The notes: generated by a model from the letters alone, not told the origin. 64,000 nucleotides of DNA from JAFGTX01 sp942492225 (GCA_942492225.1 CALODS010000004.1:60530-124529); one strand, 5' to 3'. Counted from the first letter of the stretch, positions 36,685 to 46,342 are shown. A program made the numbers and translations.

Positions 36685-37773
36685 ATGAGAGGTAAAGCAA
36701 CTGCCAAAGTTCTACCAGGTGAAATACTAGGAAGAACTATCTTCAGAGATGATGGTTCTGTCTTGGTAACTAAAGGCGTTTCATTGACAAAGAATATGTT
36801 ATCTCGGTTAATTGAAGAAGACATTCTAATTATATATATAGAAGATGAAATATCAGAAGGTATTGAACCAACGAATGTTATTTCAGATCAACAGCTGTTA
36901 AAAGGTTCGATAGAAATGAGCAAAGTATTTAAAGAAATCAAAGAAAGTGTAAGATTTACTTCCGATCAAAAGGATAGGCGGTTGCGTTATGTTTACGATA
37001 GTCTTCACATAGAAACTTTAAGTAAATTTCTCGATGAAATCGAAGCGGATCTTTTTGAAAATAAGGATGCTCTTTATCAAGTATTTAATATGTTCAGTGT
37101 GGATATGTATACTTATAAACATTCTGTAGATGTGGCTATCCTGTCAATGTTGATAGGAAAAGAAATCGGCTATAATATGAAGGATATTAAGTTACTTGGA
37201 TTTGGTGGATTACTACATGATATTGGAAAATCACAGATTCCGGTAGAAATATTAAATAAAAAAGGTCAACTGAGTGATGAGGAATGGCAGCTTATGCAGA
37301 ATCATTCAGAATTGGGCTATGATTTAATCAAAGATATTATTTCTCTTAATGGACACGTGAAACAGATGGTGAGATACCATCACGAAAGAAATGATGGGTC
37401 TGGTTATCCCTTCGCACTAAAAAATGATGAACTAACTGAATTTATTAAGATTATAATTGTTGCAGATATTTTTAATGCAATTGCTTCAAATAGAACCTAT
37501 AGAAATGCTTTGACACCAGAGCAAATTATTGAGTATATTCATCAAGAAACAGTTTACCGATTAGACTATAAAATTGTGAATGCACTATTGAAAGTGATTC
37601 ATATTTATCCAGAAGGGTCGATTGTTGAATTAAGTGACGGACGTCAAGGAATCGTTGCCGAAAGCAGAAAAAGTGCACCAACAAGACCATTGTTACGAGA
37701 TATGAAAACAGGTTCGATGATTGATTTATCTAAAGAATTGACAGTATTAATTATACGTGTTGTAGAAGAATAA
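36685..37773 (+). CDS. HD-GYP domain protein (cyclic di-GMP phosphodiesterase)
   Basis: This 362-aa protein has an N-terminal small domain, an intact HD-GYP domain (about 140-310) and a beta-rich C-terminal tail. The motifs are complete: YKHSVDVAIL, GGLLHDIGKSQIP, VRYHHERNDGSGYPFAL and IVADIFNAIASNR, so it should cleave cyclic di-GMP. There is no receiver or membrane segment; the N-terminal domain presumably senses something in the cytoplasm. The ATG at 36685 has GGAGGAG directly before it; the ATG at 36652 is in frame but lacks a site. It is a paralogue of the degenerate protein at 5266-6363 and forms a single-gene unit. Confidence 0.92.
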   Translation: MRGKATAKVLPGEILGRTIFRDDGSVLVTKGVSLTKNMLSRLIEEDILIIYIEDEISEGIEPTNVISDQQLLKGSIEMSKVFKEIKESVRFTSDQKDRRLRYVYDSLHIETLSKFLDEIEADLFENKDALYQVFNMFSVDMYTYKHSVDVAILSMLIGKEIGYNMKDIKLLGFGGLLHDIGKSQIPVEILNKKGQLSDEEWQLMQNHSELGYDLIKDIISLNGHVKQMVRYHHERNDGSGYPFALKNDELTEFIKIIIVADIFNAIASNRTYRNALTPEQIIEYIHQETVYRLDYKIVNALLKVIHIYPEGSIVELSDGRQGIVAESRKSAPTRPLLRDMKTGSMIDLSKELTVLIIRVVEE

Positions 37774-37788
37774 ATAATATGACCTAAG

Positions 37789-37819
37789 AACTACTTTCAA
37801 ATAGAAAGTAGTTTTTTTT
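37789..37819 (+). terminator. Intrinsic terminator after the HD-GYP gene
   Basis: AACTACTTTC (37789-37798) pairs perfectly with GAAAGTAGTT (37804-37813), followed by a T-run. Confidence 0.88.
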
Positions 37820-37928
37820 ATAACATAAATAAGAATAAAATATAAGGACTATTGAGAAAAATGGTTTTTTTTGAAAGAGTCGGGTAAAAGCAAGTTAGAC
37901 ACAAAAAAATTATACAGGATGGGGAATT

Positions 37929-38582
37929 ATGATTAAATTTTTAGCAGATGTACTTAAATTATATGTGGATCGATCAGAATTCTTTTTAGAATTGCTTATC
38001 GAACATATAACTTTATCAGGAATTGCAGTAATAATTATTTCGTTAATTGGGGTGAGTGTGGGTATATTGATCACTCGTAATGAGACGATTGCTTCCTTTG
38101 TCATTAGTTTGACTAATTTTTTGTATACAATTCCTTCAATTGCTTTATTTGGTGTCTTTGCAGGTACTATTGGTATTGGAGAAAAGGCAGCGTTACCAGC
38201 GTTAATCATTTATGGTCTTTTACCAGTTATTCGTAATACTTATGTGGGTATAAGAGAAGTCGATCCCTTAATTGTAGAATCGGCCATTGCTATGGGTGTT
38301 ACAGATAAACAATTGCTAGTAAAAGTACAATTACCAATAGCTTTACCCGTTATATTTGCAGGATTTAGAACCATGGTGGTCATGACAATTGCTCTTGCAG
38401 GTATTGCATCTTTTATTGGTGCAGGAGGATTAGGCGTTGCTATATGGCGTGGTATAACAACTTACTATCAAGAAATGACAGTAGCAGGCAGTCTATTGGT
38501 CGCATCGCTCGCAATTGTAACAGATTTAATTCTGGGTATTATTGAAAAGAAAATTAGGAAACGATTTTTAGGAGAAGAATAA
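37929..38582 (+). CDS. Osmoprotectant ABC transporter permease (OpuCB/ProW type)
   Basis: This 217-aa permease has the OpuCB/OpuCD form: HITLSGIAVIIISLIGVSVGILITR in the first part, YTIPSIALFGVF, and the ATPase-contact loop DPLIVESAIAMGVTDKQLLVKVQLPIALPVIFAG. It would import glycine betaine, choline or carnitine with the binding protein and ATPase encoded next. It is fully intact, in contrast to both of those genes. The order permease, binding protein, ATPase is different from the ATPase-first order of Bacillus opuC. The site before the ATG is GGATGGGG. Confidence 0.9.
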   Translation: MIKFLADVLKLYVDRSEFFLELLIEHITLSGIAVIIISLIGVSVGILITRNETIASFVISLTNFLYTIPSIALFGVFAGTIGIGEKAALPALIIYGLLPVIRNTYVGIREVDPLIVESAIAMGVTDKQLLVKVQLPIALPVIFAGFRTMVVMTIALAGIASFIGAGGLGVAIWRGITTYYQEMTVAGSLLVASLAIVTDLILGIIEKKIRKRFLGEE

Positions 38583-38598
38583 ATAGGAGGTATCGTAA

Positions 38599-39489
38599 AT
38601 GTTTAAGAAAACATTGGGACTAGGATTATTATGTATGGTGTTAATCATGATGACAGGATGTACGCAGGAAGAGAAGAAGGTGGTTGTCGCATCAAAACCA
38701 CATTCTGAACAATATATTTTGGCAGAAATGATTACACAACTGATTGAAGCGCATACGGTCATCATTGTAGAAAAGAAATTAGGAATTGGTGGTGGCACTG
38801 CAAATATTCATCCAGCAATGACAAAAGGTGAAATTGATATTTACCCAGAATATTCTGGAACAGGTTGGTTATTTGTTCTTAAGCAAGAATTGGTAAATGA
38901 CCCAAAAGAGTTATATGAAAAAACAAAAGAAATGTATAAAAATGAGTATAATATCGAGTGGCTAGATCTATATGGCTTTAACAATACCTATGCCCTTGCT
39001 ATACCAAATGATAAATTGCTGCTGAACTTGGTATAAAACCTATTCAGTGATTTGGCTTGAAGGCATAGTAAGGAGCTTAGTATTTGGAGCTGAATATGAT
39101 TTTTACGAAAGAGAAGATGGATTTCCTGGACTTTCTGCAGATTACGGATTTGAATTTAAAGATGATAAAGAATTAGATATTGGTTTAAAATATGCTGCGA
39201 TTGGCGGTGGCGAAGTTGATGTTATTAATGCTTTCTCAACTGATGGATTGTTAGCAGAATATGATATGAAAGTGTTGAAAGATGATAAAAACTATTTCCC
39301 AACATACTATGCAACTACGATTATTCGTAATGAAACTCTAGACAAGTATCCTGAATTAGAAGATATTCTAAATCGATTGGCTGATCAAATTTCAGATGAT
39401 GAAATGACTGAAATGAATTATATGGTAGAAAAAAAACAAGATCAATTGATGTTGCTAAAGAATTCCTAGAAAAGAAAGGATTATTATAA
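38599..39489 (+). pseudogene. Osmoprotectant-binding lipoprotein (OpuCC/ProX type), multiply frameshifted
   Basis: AGGAGG precedes the ATG, and the protein begins with a lipobox MTGC and a clear OpuCC-type domain: KPHSEQYILAEMI, KLGIGGGTANIHPAMTKGEIDIYPEYSGTGW and LYGFNNTYALAIPND. From about 39016 the frame breaks repeatedly. Translation resumes as AAELGIK (-1), KTYS (-1), DLA and SKEL (+2, with an in-frame TGA at 39058) and VFGAEYDFYEREDGFPGL (+1). That last frame runs cleanly to about 39439, where another -1 restores DVAKEFLEKKGLL up to the TAA at 39489. All pieces fit one normal protein of about 300 aa. Either a decaying gene or local sequencing error. Confidence 0.85.
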
Positions 39490-39494
39490 TTGTT

Positions 39495-40444
39495 ATGATT
39501 ACACTCAAAGATGTGACCAAATCCTATGATGGTATTCATCAAGTTATAAAACTAATGAATTTAGACTATAAAAGTTGGTGAATTTGTTACATTGATTGGT
39601 GAATCGGGGTGTAGGAAAACTACCCTACTAAAGATGATAAATGGTTTAGTGAAACCAACCAATGGTAGAATTTTGGTTAATGGAAAAGCCATTCATGAGT
39701 GGGATTTAATTGAGGTTTAGGCGTAATACAGGTTATGTGATTCAACAAATTGGGCTTTTTCCTTATGAGAATATGGAAAAATATCAGTTATGTTTTAGAT
39801 ATTAAAAAATAGATGATAAAACCTAACGCGAAAAAGCAATAGAAATGATACAATTAGTAGGTTTAGATGAATCATATTTAGATAAATTTCCGTCTACCTT
39901 AAGTGGTGGTGAAAAACAAAGAATTGGTGTTGCTAGAGCTTTAGCTGCAGATCCGGATATTTTACTTATGGATGAGCCTTTTGGAGCGGTCGACGAAATA
40001 ACTCGAAAGGTCCTTACAAGAAGAAATATTAAGAATTCATTCAGAACTTTCAAGAAAACCATTATATTTGTTACTCATGATATTGAGGAGGCAATGAAAT
40101 TAGGAAGTAAAATTGTCCTTTTTAATAAGGGTAAAATTGAACAAATCGGCACAAAAGAAGAAATGGTCTTTCGTCCTGCGAGTGAATACGTGAAATCTTT
40201 CTTTGGGTTTAAGAATTTTTTGGCTTATATGAGTGTAATGAAGTTACGTGAGTTTTATGTACTGGATAAAACCGATAATAAAAATGATTCTAATTTTGAA
40301 ATAACAACGGATACAACTATCATTGAAGGTATAAAAAAGTTATATGATTTAGGGGTCACAGAAATTGAACTTGAAGGGACAAAAGATAAAAAAGAGATTT
40401 TTAGTATCCCAAAATTGAAGGAACGAATAGACTTAAGATTATAA
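39495..40444 (+). pseudogene. Osmoprotectant ABC transporter ATPase (OpuCA/ProV type), multiply frameshifted
   Basis: Pieces of one ATPase can be read in shifting frames: MITLKDVTKSYDGIHQVIKLMN from 39495, then after +1 near 39565 IKVGEFVTLIGESG, CRKTTLLKMINGLVKPTNGR, after +1 at 39715 RRNTGYVIQQIGLFP, after -2 near 39764 NISYVLDIKK, and after -1 near 39808 IDDKT. A TAA follows at 39824, then MIQLVGLDESYLDKFP, the signature LSGGEKQRIGVARAL and Walker B ILLMDEPFGAVDE. A +1 at 40016 and a -1 near 40056 scramble one helix before VTHDIEEAMKLG. Walker A reads GESGCRKTT, with Arg replacing Gly, so even the joined frame would be suspect. A C-terminal region follows that may be a weak CBS-like part. 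Confidence 0.85.
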
Positions 40445-40460
40445 AAAAGGAGTGAAAGTA

Positions 40461-41900
40461 ATGAAAGGAAATTCATGTCTTGAATGGATAAAAACCCTAT
40501 TGATTTATGGAATATTAGCATGGATTTCTTTTCTTATGACTTCAAGAGGTAGTTATGTTCTTATTTGGTTACCGGCAGGTTATGGGATTTACGCAATGAT
40601 TAGAGGAAAGCTTTTTACCCTTGGCGCATTGTTTCTTGGAGGAACACTATTTTATGGCAGTATAATTGTTCATGCAGCCAGTGATATTAGTTCCATCAAC
40701 ACAGGAATCATTGGGATGGTTTTATTCGGTATTATTGAATCTCTTAATGGATTGATTGGCCAATTGCTTTATAAAAGAATTAAAAGGAATGAAAGTCATG
40801 AAGAGATCAAGCTTGGCGTAATGCTTGTTCAGGTCTTAATGCTCCCTAGTATTCTAGCTGGTTTTTTATTTAGTTTTGTGAATTTGAAATTTCCTGCACC
40901 TGATTATAGTGTGGTTTTGTCAGGGTGGTTCAGTGTTTCTGTTGCCTACTTCTTAGGAAGTAGTTTACTTTTGCCATTTTATTATTATTATCATAAAGAA
41001 AAAAATAGAGTCGTTGAATTCCTTCGTTTAGAAATGCGTTGGACATTCCTTTTAATGATTTTAGCTGCGCTGATTGTTAGTATATACTTTTGGCCAAAAG
41101 CATTTATAGGAGCGCTTTTTTTAGCAATTATTTTGTTGCCAAAAGTCAATGGCACCATTGGAACAGCTTTGATTCTATGCTTAAGTATGGTGATGGCAAA
41201 TAAGCTAATTATTGCGACGCGATTTGAAGCAATAGGCGTTTGGCAATTATACGGTACGCTTTTGGTTGATGTACTAGCAATCGTTATTGGGTTCAATTTT
41301 ATTATAAAACTACTGTTAGATCATAAAAAAGAAATTAATGACCTTGAAGATATCATCGGAGACAGAATGGAAAAAATAGATATTTATTTAGGACGTATTG
41401 ATGAATTGTCTGCTTATGATCAATTAACTGGAACTCTAAATCGGGCATCTTTTATTGTACGAGGTGAACAAGAAATTACGAGAATGAAGCGCTATAAAAG
41501 AAGTTTGGCACTTATGCATGTTGATATTGATCAACTAAAGGCAATTAATGAGGAATATGGCTATCAAGTAGGCGATCGTGTAATTATAGGTATTTCAGAA
41601 ATATGTCAGGATATTATTAGGACCAGTGACTTAATTGCAAGAGTGGCTGGAGATGAATTTGCTATATTAATGCCTGAAACAACAGAAGTGGATGCTATTG
41701 TTGCGGCCGAAAAAATAAGAAAAGCAATTGCTCAATTCACTATAAAAATAGAACATGAAACTAATTTGTCCGTAACGGCTAGTATTGGTGTTACAGCGTG
41801 TTTTGATGCAATAGATCAATGCATGGTAAGTGCCGATACCGCACTTTATCGTGCTAAAAAAACTGGACGAAATAAAGTGATACTTTCTTCAAAACTTTAA
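40461..41900 (+). CDS. Membrane-bound diguanylate cyclase (GGDEF domain, AGDEF variant)
   Basis: This 479-aa protein has an N-terminal block of about eight hydrophobic helices (residues 10-280), resembling MASE1-like sensor regions, a short coiled segment and a GGDEF domain (about 310-479). The active-site loop is AGDEF in ARVAGDEFAILMPE; Ala in the first position is tolerated in known active cyclases. An RTSD inhibitory site lies five residues before it, so product feedback is likely. It makes cyclic di-GMP, opposing the HD-GYP proteins in this window. AAGGAG at 40448-40453 fits the ATG at 40461; the in-frame GTG at 40452 falls within it. The ligand of the membrane part is unknown. Confidence 0.9.
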   Translation: MKGNSCLEWIKTLLIYGILAWISFLMTSRGSYVLIWLPAGYGIYAMIRGKLFTLGALFLGGTLFYGSIIVHAASDISSINTGIIGMVLFGIIESLNGLIGQLLYKRIKRNESHEEIKLGVMLVQVLMLPSILAGFLFSFVNLKFPAPDYSVVLSGWFSVSVAYFLGSSLLLPFYYYYHKEKNRVVEFLRLEMRWTFLLMILAALIVSIYFWPKAFIGALFLAIILLPKVNGTIGTALILCLSMVMANKLIIATRFEAIGVWQLYGTLLVDVLAIVIGFNFIIKLLLDHKKEINDLEDIIGDRMEKIDIYLGRIDELSAYDQLTGTLNRASFIVRGEQEITRMKRYKRSLALMHVDIDQLKAINEEYGYQVGDRVIIGISEICQDIIRTSDLIARVAGDEFAILMPETTEVDAIVAAEKIRKAIAQFTIKIEHETNLSVTASIGVTACFDAIDQCMVSADTALYRAKKTGRNKVILSSKL

Positions 41901-41907
41901 CTTTTAC

Positions 41908-41936
41908 TTTAAAAAGTCTAACTAATTATATATAAT
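41908..41936 (+). promoter_or_regulatory. Possible promoter of the ABC-F gene
   Basis: A perfect TATAAT (41931-41936) lies 17 bp after a weak TTTAAA -35, about 40 bp before the ABC-F ATG. Confidence 0.4.
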
Positions 41937-41978
41937 GTGTAGTGGAGAAAACGTTAGAATGATAATTAGGAGTCTATA

Positions 41979-43535
41979 ATGAGTATTTTAAATGTAACGA
42001 AATTAAGTCATGGATTTGGAGATCGTGCGATTTTCAATGATGTGTCATTTAGATTATTAAAAGGTGAACATATTGGACTTATTGGCGCCAATGGTGAAGG
42101 TAAGTCTACCTTTATGAACATAATTACTGGAAAGCTTGAACCAGATGCAGGGTCAGTTGAATGGTCAAAACGTGTTCGTGTTGGATATTTAGATCAACAT
42201 ACAGAGCTAGAAAAAGGGATGACAATGCGTGATGTTTTAAATACAGCATTTAAGTATCTATTTGATTTAGAAGCAGAAATGAATAGTATGTTCGAACGAA
42301 TGGGTGAAGTGTCGCCAGACGAAATGGAAGTTTTATTAGAAGAAACAGGAACAATTCAAGATATTTTATCCCATAATGATTTTTATATCATTGATTCTAA
42401 AGTAGAAGAAATCGCGAGAGGCTTAGGACTTATTGACGTTGGATTAGAAAAAGACGTTACAGAGCTAAGTGGTGGTCAAAGAACAAAAATATTATTGGCT
42501 AAGTTGTTACTTGAAAAACCTGATATTTTATTGCTAGATGAGCCGACAAATTACCTAGATGAACAACATATCAATTGGTTACGTCGCTATCTTCAAGAAT
42601 ATGAGAATGCTTTTGTATTGATTTCTCATGATATTCCATTCTTAAACAGTGTTATTAACTTGATTTATCATATGAATAATCAAGAATTGAATAGATATGT
42701 TGGGTCGTATGATGAATTTTTAGCGGTCTATGAAGCAAAGAAAAAACAAGCAGAATCTGCTTTTAAGAAGCAACAACAAGAAATAACAGAATTAAAAGAT
42801 TTTGTTGCAAGAAATAAAGCACGGGTTGCAACAAGAAACATGGCCATGTCACGTCAAAAAAAATTAGATAAAATGGATGTTCTTGAGCTAGAAAGAGAAA
42901 AACCAAAACCAGAATTTCACTTCAAAAATTCAAGAGCATCGGCAAAGTTAATTTTTGAAACGAAAGATCTTGTGATTGGATATGATGAACCTTTATCAGC
43001 GCCTTTAAATCTTAAGATGGAACGTGGACAGAAAATTGCTTTAGTCGGTGCGAACGGACTTGGCAAAACAACATTATTGCGTAGTTTATTAGGTGAAATT
43101 ACACCAATTTCTGGGAGTGTCCAGAAAGGAGATTATCAGTATATTGGTTACTTTGAGCAAGAGATAAAGGAAGCAAACTATAAAACTTGTATTGAAGAGG
43201 TGTGGGAAGAGTTCCCATCATATAATCAATCTGAAATACGTGCGGCCCTAGCGAAATGTGGTTTAACAACAAAGCATATAGAAAGTAAAATCCTTGTCTT
43301 AAGTGGTGGTGAACAAGCAAAGGTTCGATTATGTAAAATTCTTAATCGTGAAAGTAACATCCTTGTTCTTGATGAACCGACAAACCATTTAGATGTTGAA
43401 GCAAAAGCTGAATTGAAACGTGCACTTCAAGAATACAAGGGTACGATCCTCTTAATTTGTCATGAACCTGAATTCTATCGTGATGTTGTGACAGATGTGT
43501 GGGACTGTGAAGACTGGACAACTAAAATAGTTTAA
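41979..43535 (+). CDS. ABC-F family ribosome-associated ATPase (YkpA/YbiT type)
   Basis: This 518-aa protein has two ABC domains and no membrane segment. Domain 1 carries GANGEGKST, LSGGQRTKILLAKLL and ILLLDEPTNYLD; domain 2 carries GANGLGKTT, LSGGEQAKVRLCKIL and ILVLDEPTNHLD. The linker between them (about 240-320), rich in Lys, Gln and Arg, is the tRNA-contact P-site motif of ABC-F proteins. Length and overall pattern fit the YkpA/YbiT subgroup, which acts on translating ribosomes, rather than classic antibiotic-resistance members. GGAG precedes the ATG. It is a single-gene unit with a good terminator. Confidence 0.92.
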   Translation: MSILNVTKLSHGFGDRAIFNDVSFRLLKGEHIGLIGANGEGKSTFMNIITGKLEPDAGSVEWSKRVRVGYLDQHTELEKGMTMRDVLNTAFKYLFDLEAEMNSMFERMGEVSPDEMEVLLEETGTIQDILSHNDFYIIDSKVEEIARGLGLIDVGLEKDVTELSGGQRTKILLAKLLLEKPDILLLDEPTNYLDEQHINWLRRYLQEYENAFVLISHDIPFLNSVINLIYHMNNQELNRYVGSYDEFLAVYEAKKKQAESAFKKQQQEITELKDFVARNKARVATRNMAMSRQKKLDKMDVLELEREKPKPEFHFKNSRASAKLIFETKDLVIGYDEPLSAPLNLKMERGQKIALVGANGLGKTTLLRSLLGEITPISGSVQKGDYQYIGYFEQEIKEANYKTCIEEVWEEFPSYNQSEIRAALAKCGLTTKHIESKILVLSGGEQAKVRLCKILNRESNILVLDEPTNHLDVEAKAELKRALQEYKGTILLICHEPEFYRDVVTDVWDCEDWTTKIV

Positions 43536-43544
43536 TAAAATTGT

Positions 43545-43572
43545 AAAGTAAGCCTTTGGGCTTACTTTTTTA
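43545..43572 (+). terminator. Intrinsic terminator after the ABC-F gene
   Basis: AAAGTAAGCC (43545-43554) pairs with GGCTTACTTT (43559-43568), loop TTTG, followed by T residues. Confidence 0.88.
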
Positions 43573-43729
43573 TGCAAAAATTTTTGTCTGTTAATTTTTT
43601 TTTTAATACAATGTTGTAATGGTTTTAATTTATCTATAATTATAGTATGCTATTAAAAAAGAGTGAACGATAAAATTTAGGGTATTAAGGAAATATGTTT
43701 TAAGAACGAATATAATGGAGGTTGATAAC

Positions 43730-45532
43730 ATGAAAGGAACAGTTGTTTCTTCTTGGATTAAAACAAGCTACAAAATGTATGGAGATAGCCTGACAGATGA
43801 AGCTTTAAGACATGCATCGATGCCTGTAGGCAAAATATATAAACCGTCTGAGGATATTGAAGATGACAAACCAAACAAATTTGTAGCGTATCTTGCAAAA
43901 GCTAAAGGTAAAAAAGTTGATGATATTTGGAATGAACTTGGTGAAGATAATGTTGGGACATTTCTTGAATTATACCCATCATTTTTTGAACATGATAATA
44001 TGTATAACTTTTTGCGATCAATGTTTGATGTACATGTCATTGTTACGCAAAAAATTCCTGGTGCAAAACCTCCAATTTTAGGCATTACACCAGTCTCAAG
44101 ATTTGAGGCTGAAATGACTTATGAGTCAAAAAGAGGAATGTTTGGCTATTTTCATGGACTACTTAAAGGTGCAGCGAAACATTTCAATGAAAAAGTAGAA
44201 ATTACAATCATGGAACAATCGGCTGGCTATACAAAATTGAAATTAAAATTTCCAAATGAAATATATTATAAGAAGAAATTTAAGGTAAATAAACTACTTG
44301 GACTAGGTTTCATCAAGTCTATTTCAGGAAAAATTGCAGTTAGCTCAGGACTTTTGACAGCGTTAACCTATGGTGTTCTATCTCAATTTATTGATGGTGC
44401 ACCACTACTAGGCGCAGTTGTAGTTGTCGGAATAGCAGGACCTTATATTTCGAGTTCTTTATTAATGCTACCAATGACAAGTATTTCAAACCATTTGGAG
44501 CAACTTAAGAATCGGAACTATGGAACTGAAAATGACATTCTAACGGGTGATGAATTTGAACGATTAAATGATATGATTAAAGATGTTAAAAAGGTTGTTA
44601 GTGCAGACTTTGTTGGTTTTAAAGGCATTACGGATGAGTTATCCGATTTTAGTCAAAAATTTGCTGTTGCAGCAGGTGAAATGGATGTAACAGCGGGAGA
44701 AATCAGTGGCGTTGTGGATCAATTGGCCATTACAGCAACCAGTCAAGCAACTGAAACAGAGTCAGCAGCGAGTATTTTACATGATAATATGCGCTCACTT
44801 AATGGAATCGTTAAACAAGAAAATGATAGTAAACAGAAATTAGAATCAACCGTTGTTAATTTGAATGACAGCTATCAAGATTTAAATGGTATTTGTGGCA
44901 ATTTGACAGGTATCCTTAAAGAGTTCATGCAAGTACGTGAAAATAGTGTTGAATTACAAGCAATGGCAAATAGCGTTACGACAATTGTTGATACTGTTGA
45001 AGCCATTTCGACACAAACGAATCTACTTGCCTTAAATGCATCTATTGAAGCGGCCAGAGCTGGTGAATCAGGAAGAGGTTTTGCAGTAGTCGCAGAAGAA
45101 ATCAGACAATTGTCCGAACAGACTCAGGGCGCTGTTAACAGTATCAATGAGAGCTTAAAATCATTTGTTGTTGAAATTGATGCTTTAGGCAGTCAAATTG
45201 GTCATCAATATGATGTGTTAGAAAAAGAAAATGATCAGTTAACGATTGTTGCAGATAAAAACTACAGTGCTGTACAAGAGATTAACACGGTTTCAGATAA
45301 TATCATAGAAATGGTCGAACAATTAAATAAAGAAACAGATTCAATTAATAAAGTTGCTCAAAACGTAGAATCTCTTGCAGCGATTGCTGAAGAAAATTCA
45401 GCATCCAGTCAAGAAGTAAGTGCATTTGTAACGACATTTAGTACAGAGTTAACTAAGATTATTCGTGATTTACATGAATTTGATAGTATGGCAACTGCCT
45501 ATAAGGATGATCTAAGAAAATATCAAATTTAG
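43730..45532 (+). CDS. H-NOX heme sensor chemoreceptor (methyl-accepting protein)
   Basis: This 600-aa protein fuses an H-NOX gas-sensing domain (1-185) to two membrane segments (about 205-255) and a methyl-accepting signalling domain (about 280-600). The H-NOX part matches the Caldanaerobacter H-NOX residue for residue at the key sites as I remember them: Trp9, Asn74, the heme-binding His102 in DVHVIVT, Pro115, the YxSxR propionate clamp Tyr131-Ser133-Arg135, and Tyr140 in the distal pocket. Tyr140 is the residue that stabilises bound O2, so this is more likely an O2 sensor than a pure NO sensor. The tip of the signalling domain reads STQTNLLALNASIEAARAGESGRGFAVVA. TGGAGG sets the ATG at 43730. 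No HAMP domain is evident. Confidence 0.93.
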   Translation: MKGTVVSSWIKTSYKMYGDSLTDEALRHASMPVGKIYKPSEDIEDDKPNKFVAYLAKAKGKKVDDIWNELGEDNVGTFLELYPSFFEHDNMYNFLRSMFDVHVIVTQKIPGAKPPILGITPVSRFEAEMTYESKRGMFGYFHGLLKGAAKHFNEKVEITIMEQSAGYTKLKLKFPNEIYYKKKFKVNKLLGLGFIKSISGKIAVSSGLLTALTYGVLSQFIDGAPLLGAVVVVGIAGPYISSSLLMLPMTSISNHLEQLKNRNYGTENDILTGDEFERLNDMIKDVKKVVSADFVGFKGITDELSDFSQKFAVAAGEMDVTAGEISGVVDQLAITATSQATETESAASILHDNMRSLNGIVKQENDSKQKLESTVVNLNDSYQDLNGICGNLTGILKEFMQVRENSVELQAMANSVTTIVDTVEAISTQTNLLALNASIEAARAGESGRGFAVVAEEIRQLSEQTQGAVNSINESLKSFVVEIDALGSQIGHQYDVLEKENDQLTIVADKNYSAVQEINTVSDNIIEMVEQLNKETDSINKVAQNVESLAAIAEENSASSQEVSAFVTTFSTELTKIIRDLHEFDSMATAYKDDLRKYQI

Positions 45533-45556
45533 ATAGTTGCATAATAAGGAGATAAG

Positions 45557-45589
45557 AAGTTCATCACGATATTGTGGTGAACTTTTTTT
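45557..45589 (+). terminator. Intrinsic terminator after the H-NOX receptor gene
   Basis: AAGTTCATCAC (45557-45567) pairs with GTGGTGAACTT (45574-45584) with one G-U pair, followed by seven T residues. Confidence 0.88.
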
Positions 45590-45834
45590 AGTTACTATCA
45601 ACACAATAACGATTTTAAAACGTACTATTGCATGGACGTATCTTCTGACATTAAATTGATTAAGGGCGCTCAAAATAAAACAAAAAAATAATGTATTACA
45701 AATTGCTAGATGGGTGTTGCAAAAAATGTTATGATATCAGAAAGTGTCTAGACGTATCATTCGGATATTGAAAAAAGAAACCTATTATATTTTTATGAAG
45801 TAGAGTTTTTTCACAATAAAATAAGGAGCATAAA
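45590..45834 (+). other. Intergenic region before the mogA gene
   Basis: About 245 bases of AT-rich sequence without a gene. I see no convincing promoter pair and no molybdenum-cofactor riboswitch-like fold, although the downstream gene belongs to that pathway. Confidence 0.4.
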
Positions 45835-46305
45835 ATGTTTAAAGTTGGTATTATAACGGCAAGTGATCGTGGTGCATTAGGAAAAAGAATTGATGAGAGT
45901 GGAAAACTTATTCGTGAAATGGTGACTGCTTATGGATTTATTGTAACAGATTATAGATTAGTGCCTGATGATCAGTCGCTTATCGGTCGAACGATAATGG
46001 AGTTAGCAGATGACGAGGGCGTAAATTTAATTCTAACGACAGGTGGTACAGGCTTCTCTCCAAGAGATTGGACGCCAGAAGCGACCAAAGACGTTATTCA
46101 TAGAGAAGCGCCAGGTATTGCGGAAGCAATGCGTGCCCATAATTTAAATGTAAGTCCAAATGCAATGCTGGATAGAGGAATTGCGGGTATAAGAAATAAT
46201 TGTTTGATTGTTAATTTACCTGGTAGCCCTCAAAATGTAAAAAATAATTTAGAGTGTATTTTACCTGCGTTGCCTTATGGATTGAAAAAGTTAACGGGAA
46301 AATGA
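45835..46305 (+). CDS. mogA: Molybdopterin adenylyltransferase (MogA/MoaB family)
   Basis: This 156-aa protein has the MogA/MoaB signature: the N-terminal GIITASDRGALGKRIDESG, the substrate-binding TTGGTGFSPRDWTPEAT, and IRNNCLIVNLPGSPQNVKNNLE. The family adenylylates molybdopterin ahead of metal insertion in cofactor synthesis. The expected 160-170-residue length agrees. AAGGAG precedes the ATG. No other cofactor genes lie in the window, so the pathway must be completed elsewhere. A DUF1904 gene follows 37 nt later, presumably co-transcribed. Confidence 0.9.
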   Translation: MFKVGIITASDRGALGKRIDESGKLIREMVTAYGFIVTDYRLVPDDQSLIGRTIMELADDEGVNLILTTGGTGFSPRDWTPEATKDVIHREAPGIAEAMRAHNLNVSPNAMLDRGIAGIRNNCLIVNLPGSPQNVKNNLECILPALPYGLKKLTGK

Positions 46306-46342
46306 TGAATTGTATAAAATGTTTGAAAAAGGAGAATTTATA

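Noticed and set aside
40452..40460. GTG at 40452 as the diguanylate cyclase start
   Set aside because: It overlaps the AAGGAG ribosome binding site; the ATG at 40461 has the right spacing.
45590..45834. Molybdenum cofactor riboswitch upstream of mogA
   Set aside because: No set of nested GC-containing stems of the expected kind is visible; the region is AT-rich and unstructured.
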